A stretch of 64,000 bases of DNA from Hyaloperonospora brassicae (GCA_947650285.1 CANTFL010001141.1:1-64000); one strand, 5' to 3'; numbered from the stretch's first letter, positions 44,761-58,500 are shown. The notes: generated by a model from the letters alone, not told the origin. Numbers and translations: made by a program.

Positions 44761-46190
44761 ATCCAGAGAGTTCAAGAACAAGGTTTTTCTATATTGTATG
44801 TACATTCAATCTGGAAGAGCTAAGGCTTGGAACTTAGCGATCAAGCTACAAGACTCGTATGCATGTGATCGTGATAAGCCTCCAAGACTCAGCTCAGTCA
44901 GAAGGTCGAGCCTTTGCGAGCCGATTTTAGGGTACGTGCTAATTTTATGTAACTCAGGCAGAGAAACTCGATGTTCATACTTACGCGCAGCATCTTAAAT
45001 TCTTCTCGAGTTGCATTGCTGATGCACCGATGACGATCACACAAATATTAATGTATTCACCGAGGGTATTTGTGGTAGATCGCGGTTCACAAAATTGCTA
45101 ATGTTATCTCACCTCTCCACTGGCACCCAGACGACCGGCTATCGGAGGGGGTGATCCGCATTCGTGCTTAATTCCTTCCTCACCTTGTGTACCCGTCGGT
45201 GGGAGCTGCACTTATCTCGGCAAATTTCGTGTCGATGCTATACTTGACCGTGTTTAAGACGATGGTGATTGCGTGGAAATCTTCACACGGTCACAATTCA
45301 CTTGTAGATACTCGATATGAGATACTTAAATCCGACAAAATCGCCTTGTCCAATATGTATATATTTAAACCGATTGAACTTTGACCACTTGAGCTACCTC
45401 GCGATCTTGATCACCCTTAATTTCTTGATGCATCCTATCGAAGTTGTCGTGATGTTTGTGAGAGTCGTAAACGCACGTGGCCAAACAATCCAGGTGCGAA
45501 ATTTGTATAGACAATTGGAGTTTCAATTGATGACGTCGGTAGGCCAATAATCCAGCCCGAAGAGTTGACGCGTGTCCTTTGAAGTAACTTGATGTATATT
45601 TAAGGTTAGGCAACCAAACCAGAAAACATACGACCTAGCCTATCTATGGAAATGCACTCGCCACGCGTCATCCAATGAATTACTCTGTTTCTTGTACATC
45701 GTAGGCTCCTCGACTAATCCTCTTCTCCTGGCTCAGGTCAGGATCTGATCTCGGATCGGACCACTATTAAATCGGATCCTCTCTGGGATCCAATTTCCTC
45801 TTAGATCAATATCTCTCGGATCTTATCCACTCCCGTATCACCTACGATTTTAGTTATCCACCAATCCAAGTCACGTACCTTGTCCGGCTACCGCAATAAT
45901 CATTCGATAGATTTTCCTCATTACATTCTTCAATCTGCTTCTCCACAACCGTTTCCTGTAGTGTTAACTGGCGGGCAGAGTCAGTCTAGTTGTACATCGC
46001 CTCCGTTGTCACTTCTTCTTCATGTACCCTTCATCTTCTCCCGTTTCTTCGCAGAAATCTATAACGTAGTCGTCGTCTTGACTGTCGTGCCTTCATTCTT
46101 CACGACAACTCTTCGCCTAGATCCGTCGACCGCCACACGGGATAAACGGATTCGAATACGACTGTTACCGCACGGGCTGATTTAGAGATC
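44761..46190. other. No recognisable gene
   Basis: The first part may be the decayed end of the relic LTR. A plus frame at 45,880-46,185 is hydrophobic and Pro/Ser-rich without a domain. The stretch 45,700-45,850 is rich in repeated GGATC/CGGATC words. Confidence 0.4.
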
Positions 46191-47657
46191 CTCTTCACGA
46201 GATCCCAAGTCAGTACAATCGGGTACAAATTCGTCAGGAGCTGACTGATCTGTTGACATTCCTATTCGACCAGGTTGACGCCCAGCAAGCGATGATGGAT
46301 CAGTATCGATCTCTGGAGGAAGGTCGGCAAGATTGACGGACTTGCACAGAGAAGATGAAGAAAGAGTTAAAGGATATATACTTTCTGCTACTCTATACGT
46401 GCAATTTGTGCGAGAAAATTATAATTGCTTGCGTCGGAACCATGGCAAGACACTCCAGCGATTTTTGGAGTTCCAGCAGGAGCTTCGTGATCACCTGTAT
46501 CTGTCCGAAACATCAAGTATCGAAAGTCGGCACTCCATAAGACAAAGATTGAGCACCATATAGTTCAAAGGAATGTTCCAGCGGTCTCTGTCTTCGGTGA
46601 GGAGATTTCTAGCTCACACATTAGCGAAGATAAGCGCTACAATCTAGTCTCATGCAGACGAAATTCGTCATATGAGACACAAAGCGTCATGAAAAAGAAA
46701 CTTTGCTCGTAATAAAAAAGGAGATAAGCCGTCTGCAAGATCTCATGGCATAAATCCAAAATGATCACCATCTCGTCGAAAGTGATCTCCACCTATAAAC
46801 TGCCGCCGCCACCCAGCTACAAACACAAGTCTGGATTTAGAGTACAGGACTTAAACAATACCGAGATTTGGTTATCCGTCTGAAAATGAGCGTGATACGG
46901 GGATCTGCGGCCAAGATTTGCTTCGTAAGTCCATCTCCGACCTTACCTCCAACATTCTCCCGGCAGCGGACCCGCTTGTCGCGATCTCTGCTGCTGCCTA
47001 CAGCTCAGCCACTACGTCCCACAAGCGTCTTTGGAGCGAGGCTTCTTCGGATCGGTCCTCCGCTAGTTTCAGAAAACGTAATTGTAGTGGGATCTTGTCG
47101 GATCCAACTGCTACCAGCTCTACGAGACCTTTTTCTGACGCCCGGATACCAGCTGGATCCCACGTGACCTCCCCAAACGTTCAGTTTCCACGCGCTTTCA
47201 GGCGGATACCTCAGGCTCGAGGCAGGCAAAAGTCACAAGCACCGTCATCGGTTGAGTCGAACAGCAAGGGTCTGACGGATTCCCTGGGGGTGGCACCTTT
47301 GCAGCTTTCCCGCGACCCCATTTCTCGGCGCGTTGTTACACTGAATTATCGCATCGTCTGTTGCCCTCCGGGTTACCCATCATCGTGGATTCCCTCAGTC
47401 CGGCTTTATCCCTCTCACCCCCACATCAGTTGCTTGCTGCAACCTCCACTAAGGTTTTCATGGTTGGTCTGCTTGGCGAAGCTATCAGCGATTATGATGG
47501 CGCTGTAAGCGCTGCCGAAGAAAATCTCGACACGGTCCACGATCTCCTTAATCCTGACGAATTCAAGGATCTCCAGCCTACCAAGATGCCGCGCAACCAG
47601 TTAATTTCGGGACATCGGGAGCGCGTTCCTTGGTCCAGTGCTCAAGTTAACTCATGA
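46191..47657 (+). pseudogene. Decayed gene, probably a coiled-coil protein or gag-like
   Basis: Pieces in different plus frames follow one another: LTDLLTFLFDQVDAQQAMMD near 46,230-46,290, REDEERVKGYILSATLYVQF in the frame from 46,333, a Glu/Arg-rich stretch to about 46,560, and from 46,918 a Ser/Arg-rich frame (SDLTSNILPAADPLVAIS). The last piece, 47,361-47,657, contains EAISDYDGAVSAAEENLDTV near 47,480. Together they suggest a long helical N-terminal part and a disordered Ser/Arg-rich C-terminal part. I cannot assign a family; a retrotransposon gag is possible and no enzyme domain is adjacent. Many stops lie between 46,320 and 46,900. Confidence 0.4.
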
Positions 47658-48749
47658 TAGACGAGACGGGTTAGCTTGGTCCGCCTTCCAGCACTGGACT
47701 TGAAGTTGTTTACCAGCATTTTGCCAAGACAAAAGATCATCCATACCCGAAGGGTCTATACCTGGATCGGACACTGGGTCTCGGTGGATGTTAATAGCAC
47801 GAACTAGCATGAGTCTTTCTTATGCTAGAAGCATCTGGTTCCGCATTAACGATTGCTACTTCAAGCCTATATAGCCTCATGAGAAAGCATTGGCTCCTGA
47901 CAGGGGCTCTTAGGGAGTCGACGAATGATCAAAGTAACTAAGGTGTGTTCTCAAACTGAGTCGGTCGTTATGCTACTCGCAAGGTCGAGATAAATGTAAG
48001 CGTCAGCGTTGACATCACGATTGCCCTAAAAATTTGTAGGAGCTCTGTTCGAAATTTAATATATCCGAAATGGCTTTAACTTGAGTCCGAGCCAGGTCCT
48101 AAAAAGCCTTTCCGGAATCAAACGCGTATGGGTTTCCCGTCTCAATCCTTAAGGTCCTAAATTGGCACATTATGCCAAGTAAACTGTAGCAAATGTGATT
48201 TTTATTGCTTCTTCGTCAATGCGTTGTGCCTTCATGGCTTTGTCCTATTTAAAAAAACAATAACAGATAGTCTTGTGGGACGCATATGTGTCAATCTGTC
48301 AGGACGTACGATGGTTGGGTAAGATTTCCTGAAATATCGTCCCATCAAGTGTATATTGCATGAACCCTGCGACGGCAGGATATAATTGACCCCTTTTTGG
48401 TCTAGATAGAATCGCCCATACAGCATTCTAAGCCACAGTCAAGCTCATCCTTTCGATCGAGTTTTATTCTAGGTCACTCAAATAGGAGTAGTTTAACGCG
48501 TGGCGAGAAAAATTTAGCCGTTATCGTAAGAAAGGTGAATGATGGTAAAGAAGTTGCCGTCCTTGGAAAAAATTAACAAGTACTACGAGGTGAAGCGGGC
48601 ATAGTAGGCTGCGCACTGACAACAGTGAGTAGCAAGCTCTCTTTGAGTGCAGTGGGACCTAGTTCTTGAATAGATGGAGCACATAGTACGAATTTGAGAA
48701 AGGATTGGTTCATAACAACCTTGGGTTAGTAAAAGAAACGATGAAGTGT
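47658..48749. other. No recognisable gene
   Basis: Transition from mixed to AT-rich sequence. One minus frame (48,232-48,426) carries no domain. Confidence 0.4.
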
Positions 48750-48990
48750 GTTTTAATATGATAAAGTCCTAAAAATTTGGCCTATCTTGTATGTACTGTC
48801 GTAGCTATGTTATTGGACAGGATGTATAGTGAAGTCTACTCACTACCCATTGCACGCGTCTAGCAGCGATTCGTGGATTGATGGAATGGTATATCAACGA
48901 ATGATTAGACCCTTGGGTCACAGCAATGGTATCACTGAGCTCGGTGATGTTACAGTGAGAATATTAGACTTAATATACACAAATCTGATA
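48750..48990 (-). repeat. Relic LTR of the Gypsy family, reverse orientation
   Basis: The plus strand reads GTCTACTCACTACCCATTG at 48,833, then GTCTAGCAGCGATT near 48,858 and TGATTAGACCC near 48,902. These match, in the same order and spacing, the complement of the intact LTR at 31,001-31,440. Substitutions and small gaps are frequent, so this is an old solo or partial LTR. The outer borders are approximate. Confidence 0.75.
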
Positions 48991-51900
48991 CTGTCATGAT
49001 TTGTAATAAAACGTAACAGACTTACCACGTCACATTACATTCCAAATGTACCAAGGGTATTACTTATGCAAAGTATGTCAGAAATAATTGACGGGATGCC
49101 AAATATCTAGAGTTGAAGAAAATACAAAATCCAGTTTTAGATAGTAATTTAGCAGTTGCTAAGATAAACCAGTAAATATGATAAATTTTTGATTATGCCT
49201 ATCGCTCAGAAAAGTTCTATTTGAACGTGTGATGATAATTTCCGACGACTTCATCTTAAGTTGTGCACCCCAGATATTTCTCAACTTTTAAACGATAGGT
49301 TAAGCCCGATCAAGGTTTCGACCCTGTAAGGCCGGATCGTATTTTTTTTAAATCGGATGAAGCCGGATCGCGGTGATGATTAGACAACATAAAGCCGTGA
49401 ATATAATGATGGCCTGATCTTCGGTCGTCACATTTGTCGTAACTGATGCCACCATTTTACGACAATAAGTGCGGGTGGTATTCCCTGGGGTGTATATTGA
49501 TCGATAGATTCCAATCTATTCAACAGTTGCCTAAACCATAATACTGGAACGCTCCAAACGACTAAGTATGTTTAAATCCTCTGTATGTGGAATTATTTTC
49601 AGCAAGGCTTAATCGCACCTCCCATCACTTTAAACCCTATCTTCACCACGTTCAAATAGTAAAAGATATGAGGCCAATGACATTTTCTTAATAGGCCGTA
49701 CTCACGATAGGTTGTTGATCGACACCAACACTAATTTTTATCAAAGGCCCCTGAAATAATACAAATAAAAACGATCGAGATTAGTGGCAAATGTCTCGAT
49801 ATCTTGTAAATTTTACATATAACTATCACTAAACTGTTAAGTCTGCGCGTCGATCAAACGAAAAATGTTATATAAAGGTTTCAGAGTCTTCCCGACAAAT
49901 ATGTTATGGCGTAGATCTTCCGCGTTTACCGTCCATCTAGATGTTAAAATGTTAATAAATTCCATTTCAACGAAATTTTGATCCGTTAGGAAAGCCCAAA
50001 GACACAAATATTTTAGTCACTAGAATTTCATACGCATCTACACACAAATCGTCAATGAAATGCTTGACATAATCATATCACCTTTTGACTAGCTGCAGAC
50101 CGTTACCCAAGGTGACAGTACCTGGAGATTGCGATATAAATTCGTGCGATTATCCGATGCATCGCCTTGTTGACAAGCACAAAATCAGATGTGTATCACT
50201 ATGTTCGCGAGATTTTATATTATACAAATGATGTGATGCGCAATGTATACATTTAACGCATCTTATTACCGTTAACTAGCAACCAAGGGTTATCAAGCGC
50301 CCCGTGTTAAAATCAGGCATTAACGATCGTAGTATGACGAGGCAAATCGATCAAATTATATGTACAATAGGACGGTCCTTTCCAAGAGACGACGAATGAC
50401 AGATGAACTTAAATACATGAACATTGTTGTAGTTTATAGTAGTTGTCAAGTATGTATTTGTACGAAAGCCATGAGATTTATACACAGGATAGAAAAGTTT
50501 TTATGGAGTAGTTTGGCATCCCAACGTCTCAAATATCACCGACCGACGATTCCACAGTTCGTCTCTCGAGTATATGTACAGGAGGGACGAAGACTGTAAC
50601 ATTAAATAATTTAAAGACCTAATGTCAACAATAAGAAGGTAGTGTGATGGAAGGTCTTGAAATGATTATTATCAAAAGATTTAGTCAAAATTTTATATAA
50701 TTTGAGCAGGTTGACCAGCGATTAATGAGATTTATCAAATTGACCATTTCTTAAGTTTAACTGCGCTCCTGTGAAGAAGTCTGTATGGAATGTTGCACAT
50801 TTTACGGAGGAAGCTCGGCATCAAATTAAATCATTACAAACCACATAATTGTGCCTCGCCAAGGGGGAAGACGACAGAGGCAAGTTGCACACGCCGTAGA
50901 AAGTCCATTACGTTGTAGGTGTTCCGATCGAAAGTGGCAAGTTATTATCGAGAATATTGTTCGACTTACCTCCTATCACAATATTTTAAAGGAAGTCAAA
51001 CATCAGGTATGGCCCAACCCGCTTTATTCAAACGAACATTTGTTTGCTGAACTTTTACAAATAAGAAACAAGAAGTAGCTTGCATACTATCTGATGGTTG
51101 GCAAACTTACGTTAACGAGGATAACTATATTGATAGAAGTACTGTCAATAACGCGACGATGGTACGCGCTGTAAACACCGGATCGTGCTGTAAAATCGTA
51201 TAGGCGTCCTGTAATTTTTATTAAGTTCTATATATTTGTAACGCGTCTTGTTTATTAAATAATCAAAAGGATAAAAGTGCGATTTTGTACAACATTTATA
51301 AAAGGCATGTGTTGATTGATATATTATATTCAAATTAATTTGCGCCTAAAAATGTTACCGATAAAAGAACACCATTACTTTAATCATCGAATACGTATAA
51401 GATATTGGGATATACCTTGTATTCGATATTCCTTGTCGAATGATTTCATATCATTTATTAAAATTGATAATGATATGGTATAATAGGTCTGCAACTGCAT
51501 TTATTACATATATTGTAATAAAAAGAATTGATGATCGATCGATTGATTTTGTTTGTGTAGAGATTCTACAGGCAGTTGTTTTTTGTCAAATTGCATCATC
51601 TAATATATAAAACGCATATGTATATTGGCATATACGCTTATTTTAAAATCAAATATAATAGATGAATTAAAGCGAGATATCCAAGAATGTCACCTGCAAA
51701 ACTTATTCTTTAGCAAATGGAGGCCCTAAGCCGCTAATTAAGACACGGGATATTTTTTATGAGCCCAACATATCGAAGGGTCGATTTATAAATTTAGTCT
51801 TACCATCATATTCTAAAATCATGAAGATTAAGCGGCAGATCATTTGCATCTACCATTTACCTAGTACATTATCTGACTAATATAATGTTTATATACAAAA

Positions 51901-52633
51901 TGGAGGAATAGCTATTTACTGTTGACCATACTTGTCAAATGAAGACATGTCTATGATTATTTAGTAACTTCTTATGCCCGCGTTTACTATAATGATTATT
52001 AATGATCTGGTTCTCAGAAAATGACTAAGTTTCTTTGGATCAGCGACTCATTTATTTCCTATGTAGAACCTAAAATGAAGTATTGACGAATTATAGAGAT
52101 GGAATTTTATCTTTCTTGCGCCTAATCTTACTTTTGATATTGTCTTTTATACCCCTTGATTTTGCCCACACTTATGTTGTCACTATAAAGTCACTAAAAG
52201 TTGTGCGTAACACAATTTATAACGATCTTAAGCTTATGGGACAAGCATAAGACTACTTATTTGTGGATCAAGTTATGTTACTTTATATGATGCTGCATGC
52301 ATTAGCCAGGGCAAGCAAATATCCAGTATTTTATGAGTGATCTATAAAATAACTCAAGATAGATTGGTTAAATGTTCTTCAAATTACTTGGCTTTTTTTA
52401 CTTTTTGACTTAGAAAAAATATTGTCCAAAGTAATAACCCATTGTATGTACCATATTTGCAAGAAATGCGTTTTCAATCCCATTTATCTTCCTTTTTTTA
52501 TTGTAATACTCTCATCGCTACAAAAACAGGAACATATAATTTTTTTGTTGGTTTGATGACTGATGTGCCCTTGAAACGGACTTTTAGCATTTTATGAGGG
52601 TTCCGGTATACTGTAATTTTCTTTAAAAGAGAG
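48991..52633. other. AT-rich region without recognisable genes
   Basis: Long A/T-rich sequence; short open frames only (50,360-50,599 and 50,851-51,078 plus; 51,145-51,333 minus). The frame at 50,851 (SPLRCRCSDRKWQVIIENIV) looks slightly coding-like but is unrecognised. No transposon ends or structured RNAs were identified. Confidence 0.5.
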
Positions 52634-52635
52634 TA

Positions 52636-54945
52636 AAGTCTTCCCTCTGCTAAGTTATAGACTTGGTGGAAGGCAAATCTTATAACATAGCAGAGGTTAT
52701 TCCATAGCAGAGATATGCTGCTGAAAAATTATTAATTTAATTTATTAAAGAATCAAAAACGCAACAAACCTCCAGGCTTCAAAAACCTGTCTGTCACGTG
52801 TCACGTGCCCTTTGACGATTTTGTGATTTTGGTTGCCCCACGAGTCTCTGGTGATTTTGCTATCTCTGGTTAAGAAGTTCCACCAACTGTACCTTGCTCA
52901 CTCACAACATTGTCGCAGATACGTCTTACCGACGAGCAGAAGCTGCGCATCTGCAAGCACCAGGATGCTAACCCGCGCATCACCCAGACTGCCCTGGCGG
53001 CTTGGACAAAGGACGCCTTTGACCTCCAGAAGGCACTTTCCCAGGCAGCGATCAGCAAAATCATCAAAAAAAGGAAGGAGCTTGAGGCAATGGACACCAC
53101 TAACCTCAGCGGTAAGCGTCCTCGGACTGTCCAGCACCCAGCTGTGGAGGAGGCCGTCGCCTTCTGGGTCTTGCAGTGCCAGCACCGTGGGGTCTCTCTC
53201 ACTGGTGATCTCATACGGGCCAAGGCTCAGACTTTTGCGGGATCAATGGGCGTCTCGGAGGAAAACATCCGCTTTTCGAATGGGTGGCTCCACAAATTCC
53301 AGCAGCGCCACAAACTGCGAGCTGTCCGCATTCATGGCGAGAGTGGCTCAGCAGATATGGGCGCTCTAGAGGAGGGTCTTCCACACCTCAAGGCCGTGGT
53401 TGCTGGTTATACTCCACGTGACGTGTACAACATGGACGAAACTGGTAGGTCTGAGAATACAGTACAGTACTGTACTCATTGTACAGTACAGAAGCATCTC
53501 AAAGGCCAACTTTCTGTTCAGGGTTGTTCTACAGTATGACGCCCGACAGAACGATTGCCCAGCAAGAGGTCGAAGGGTTTAAAAAAGACAAGGTACATTA
53601 TTGCTCTCATCTTGGTTTCCTGCGTTTCTCTGACACTAACAACTATTCTAGACGCGCATCACAGTTGCTCTCACGGCAAACGCTGATGGATCCGACAAAC
53701 TCCCGCCGTTCTTCATTGGACACGCCAAAAAGCCGCGGTGTTTTTAGCGCAAGACAGCTGAGCGACTGGGCTTTCTCTACCGCAACAACAAGAAAGCCTG
53801 GATGACTGGCATACTCTTCCAGGAATGGCTGGGAGACGTCGACAAAATTATGAAGGTAATTTTGGGCATGCCTTGAACATCATCGTTGTGGTACAGTAAA
53901 TGAGGTTTGACTAACGCGTTGACCACAGCAAAAGGATAGAAAAATCCTGCTTCTCATGGACAACGCTCCTTCACACATTGTTGCTGACCTGGAACTCACC
54001 AACATCACGGTCCAGGCTCTTCCTGCTAATACGACTTCAAAGGTCCAACCCATGGATGCTGGGATCATTGCCGCATTCAAGAGGCACTACCGCCGGCTGC
54101 ATCTGCAGAATGCCTTGGACCGTGACGAGCGCGGAGAAACCAACCTTTACAAGGTTGATCAGCTCACGGCCATGCGTTGGTCGCTGGCTGCGTGGAGCGA
54201 GATTTTCAGTGCCGCAATCGCCAACTGCTTCCGTCATACGGGACTCATGGACGGTCCGGCTCTGCCGACTGGTGGGGGTGAAAACGAAGCCGGCACTGTT
54301 GGCCAGCAGGCCCAGCAGGAGGCAACAGCTGCTGCAGTAGAGGAGCAGCGCGTGGAACAGGATCTTGTTTCGGCGCTGGAAAGGCTCCCGCTCCGCAATC
54401 CCATGTCGATCGCTTCTCTTTTCAATCCGGCTGAGGAGGAGGAGACGACGCATGAGGAGCTGACCGATGCCGATATCATCAAGCTTTTTGAGGATCCGTA
54501 TGGGGAGGAGGAAGGTGCTGCTGAGGCAAAGGAGGAGGTGGAAAAGCATTCGAAGGCTGAAAAGCTTGCCAGCCTTAGTCTGTCCATCGCCCTTCTCGAC
54601 CTTTCTCAGGAGTCCCATCGTATAGCTCACCGCACCCTTCGCCAAGTCCAAGCTGATCTCCGTAGTGCGAGCACCACTCAGGCCACACTTGATTCCTGGC
54701 TGAAGTAGTTTCCTCTCCTCTATCCACTCCTTTCTTGCAGTGAATAACAAAAAAAAAGGTTCTGCGTACAATATTTCTACTCACGGCGGACAAAAATATT
54801 CCCTCTGATAAGTTGTATTTGGCCCTCAGGCTATTCCGTATAACTCATTCCGTATTCACCATAGAACGAGGTCGGTGGAGACCGAATCCTATAACTTACC
54901 GGAGGTTATTCCGTAGCCGGGGATAACTTAGCAGAGGGAAGACTG
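52636..54945 (+). mobile_element. pogo/Tigger-type DNA transposon with TA duplication
   Basis: A 2,310-bp unit. Its terminal inverted repeats of about 22 bp read AAGTCTTCCCTCTGCTAAGTT at the left and, on the other strand from the right end, CAGTCTTCCCTCTGCTAAGTT. They differ only at the first base (C is usual for pogo). TA lies on both sides (52,634-52,635 and 54,946-54,947), the Tc1/mariner-type target duplication. Copies of words such as GCAGAGG and GGTTATTCC recur inside both ends and may be transposase binding sites. One transposase gene fills the interior. High end identity suggests relatively recent movement. Confidence 0.93.
52910..54708 (+). pseudogene. pogo/Tigger transposase (four exons, one premature stop)
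   Basis: The transposase cuts and rejoins the element at TA sites in the nucleus. Exons are 52,910-53,444, 53,522-53,592, 53,652-53,855 and 53,929-54,708, separated by GT-AG introns of 77, 59 and 73 bases; the joined frame has 529 codons. The order is an N-terminal CENP-B/psq-like helix-turn-helix (LTDEQKLRICKHQ), a second Tc5-type HTH (FSNGWLHKFQQRHKLR) and the DDE_1 core, with Asp in NMDETG (split by intron 1), LLLMDNAPSH and QPMDAG (the DDD triad of this family). The C-terminus is acidic and Glu-rich. Two faults: a TAG at 53,745-53,747, where the frame suggests Gln, and TTG at 52,910, where an ATG (giving M-S-Q) would be expected. Otherwise it is intact. Confidence 0.9.
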
Positions 54946-54947
54946 TA

Positions 54948-55359
54948 CTACATGTTTCGTCATCTAAAAATCATATATATATTAGCTATAATGATTCGAT
55001 ATCGTGCAAAAAGCATGTTTTGTTTACCGGCAAATTTGATAATAAAAAATCATTCATAAAAATGAAGAGAAAACGAATTTTTATCACATCGTATAAGTAC
55101 AACACTCAATTCGTTCATTAAGGGGGCCGCTATTTTACAGACTCCTTTTGCCAACCACCATTCTATCATCTTGAATGAAGTATCATGATTGAAATGATAC
55201 ATATTTCGATATAAAAACACCAATTATGATATCGCTCGCGTTTTAACGAATGCTTTTTAATGACACAGACTATGACATTGAGATCACTACTACATCCGCA
55301 TTTAGTTTTTGCCTCACTAGTATATAGTGCAGCGTCCTCGACAATAAATATTGTATGCT

Positions 55360-55362
<3 letters not shown>
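54948..55362. other. AT-rich, nothing recognised
   Basis: Non-coding sequence between the transposon and the microsatellite. Confidence 0.5.
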
Positions 55363-55391
<29 letters not shown>

Positions 55392-55567
55392 TGTATGTGA
55401 GATGATGTATGTATGTATGTATGTATGTATGTATGTATGTATGTATGTATGTATGTATGTATGTATGTATGTATGTATGTATGTATGTATGTATGTATGT
55501 ATGTATGTATGTATGTATGTATGTATGTATGTATGTATGTATGTATGTATGTATGTATGTATGTATG
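55363..55567. repeat. (ATGT)n microsatellite
   Basis: About 50 tetranucleotide units: roughly 9 at 55,363-55,398, a short interruption (GAGATG), then about 41 units to 55,567. The open frames across it on both strands (Met-Tyr-Val-Cys repeats; His-Thr-Tyr-Ile repeats) are artefacts of the repeat. Confidence 0.98.
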
Positions 55568-55574
55568 AATGTCC

Positions 55575-58500
55575 CATATCAATTGGAAAAAGAATGACTC
55601 GCATCCTAGAAAAACTTAGTGAAGGCTCCTCGTTCAGGCATCAAGTTATCCTTGACCAAATGTAGGTGGACCGCTAGCGAAGGTCTTCTAAAAATATATC
55701 AATTATTGCCGCATGAGTCATGTCCGTTCTTTTATAAATCTATCGCTACCATAATTATAATAGAGTTTTACTCAGTGAAATCCATAGCAGTTTAAAAGTG
55801 ATTAATTTTTTAGCGGCCTGTCCGTCGATGTGGTAACTGCAAAGAATTCAATAGAAGACGGTGTCGGCAACGTCTTTAAACTCCCGCAGTGACTTTATTG
55901 GTAACTAAATTGCTCTTGGTGCTGAGGACGAATGGAAACACTCATGGTACCAGCCACAATAATTATGCAGCATCTGCACATATTTTAGTGTGAAGAGAGT
56001 GGCCCATGATATAGTTAGAAAATAGGTTGCGTTTATATACATTTCAACTTTTAAAAACTTAAATGATTTTGCCTAAAAAATTCGTATTTTGTTTTTCTTC
56101 TTCTTATAAATTTACGTTCAGCCATCTACATCTAAAGAAAAGAATGCCTAATATTCAAAAACGGAGATTGGGTGGTGAATCGCGAAAAGCTATTGATGAT
56201 ATCTTCTTCATTCAATCCTTGGAATGCAAGACATAACTACTTACTATTAGAATATTATATATATCCTTGTTTTTTGCGCGTATTTGAGATTATTTTTGAG
56301 TGTTGATGTATTTTAATTATACTAAATTGGTTATTTACAACAATAATTATATGCCAGACTTCTTTTAAATATGTCATGTATTTATAGGTCGGGGTACATA
56401 CATTCGTCAGCGAGTTACATCCAAATGCGATCAATAAACATGTCTTAATATCACTTTATTATTCAGACATAATACTTTTGTCTCTTGAGGCCCTATCGTC
56501 TTAAGCTTGCTATAGTTTAATAAGGTTTTGCCGTTAGTTCCGCAAAAATGATTTTTGTTCATATGAATGGCCGCTGTTATACATTTGTAAACGGTTAATG
56601 TCCAGATAGCACTACCTTTAGTTGTTTTTTGATCCGTAAGTTTTGGCTTTTTTAAATATGCTATTTGTCCTAATTTTTTGCATTTTGATTTTCTCATCTT
56701 ACCAGTAAGTGTGTAAAATCAAAATAAATAAATGACTTAATCGTCGACATGTACGGCTGAAAAAGTCTTAGGTGAATTTGAGATAATATATATTCACATA
56801 AATTGTTATATTACTATAATCAGATATGTAAATCATAAATATGTTCAATATATTCGTTCAAAGAATGTGCATACCATTCATGTTTGAATGCTTTTAAATT
56901 TTTAAGGTCAATTTATTCGACTTATATGGTGATGTGATGATATAAAGGGTTCTGTACCCTTTATAGGACCGAACACATGATCCCAATATTTTAACAGTAA
57001 CTTTTTATCGATATTACCATTTTAAAAAGTTTTTATAGATGAACGCATTATTAGATAGTTTTTCGTTATATAAACACTAGTGCTTAAGCATTTTAAATAA
57101 ATTAGATGCGAGAATTGAGATATTGACAAACTTTGCGCAAAACGCAATAGGTAATTAGGGCTATGACACATTGCATTACTTGAATAATTGTCTAAAATAA
57201 TGCTGCACGACGTAGTGGCGATAAAAGTTCGTTGTATATTCAGCACTGCTTGATCGTTTATATATTAATTCGTTTTTTAACTCAATAAATAGAATTTTTG
57301 TATAGCCATTTAAATGCAATAAAAAGGGCACCTGTGCTTTGATAGGTGGGATATGTATCCAATGTTATTATTATCGTTGAATATCCTGTAAAGAAAGTAA
57401 TTTACATGTTTTTGATTATATTTAATTTTGTACGCTTCGACTGATAAAGCTACAGTATAGTTATACATTGAGATAGTAGTATTCCTAGCATAATAAATTA
57501 GTGCAATTTGTCATATAACAGCAAAATATATCAAGAATTTATATTCAGGCTATACAATCGGTGGAAGGTGTCCGACTGTGGGATGCTATAATATGCATTT
57601 TTTTGATACCAATGTAGGCATTAAGCAGTCAAATTCATAAGTACACATTCTGTCAAAACAATCTAATTGGATGGCAAATTTGGCATATCTGCTGTAAATT
57701 TAAGAATCATAGCAATACAGAAGCTTTTATGTATATTAAAATTGTCTATTGACTTTTTACGGTTAGCTTTGGTAGAAACAGGTATTTATATACGACTTGA
57801 AAGTTACTTATATCCTCGTTATTTAATGTTTAGTATTGTTTTGGTGCATCAAATGGAAGAACTGTATTTATACTGAACCATAATATTACGATCAAATTAG
57901 GAATTATACACAATTGCTTAGAAATTTTACACTGTATTTCCTTCTCCAGAACAATCATTTGTAATAATCTGAAACTAGACTGAGTTTTTTGGATTGACCC
58001 TGACCTGAAGATTGTTACATCGAGACGGTGATCGAAAAAGCCTATATTTGAAAAACATATGTAATTTTTTGATATATAGATCTTTATCTACTATAGTTTA
58101 AGCAACCACAATAGCTACAGTAGTAAATAAAAAGTTTATTAAAAATTCATATAAATTGGATAGAGCCAATAACATATGTAAGCGGAATGTAAATTGAAAT
58201 ATTAGATAGAATCGAATCCACAACAACTTGCGGTAACGAACAATAACTAAAAAAAGGTTATTTTTTCACGTAAATATCGTTGCACAGAAATTAGTTTAAA
58301 AATTAGTTTTAGCTGTAATCATTTAATTTAATTTCATTTTGATATTCAAAAGCGTTGTATATAACCAAATTAAAGATTACGTAATCGACGCATAAACCGC
58401 ATACAAATACTAGATTGACTAGCTGGAAAATGACACGACTTTCTGTCGCATGCTTTTGATCAGAATATTATTTTTAATATGGCAAATTCTTCGTATAAAT

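Noticed and set aside
54037..54793. Minus-strand frames of 244 and 117 codons within the pogo element
   Set aside because: They are opposite the last exon of the transposase and have no motif.
55166..55665. Open frames of His-Thr-Tyr-Ile or Met-Tyr-Val-Cys repeats on both strands
   Set aside because: Produced by the (ATGT)n microsatellite; a stop-free tetranucleotide repeat is open in every frame.
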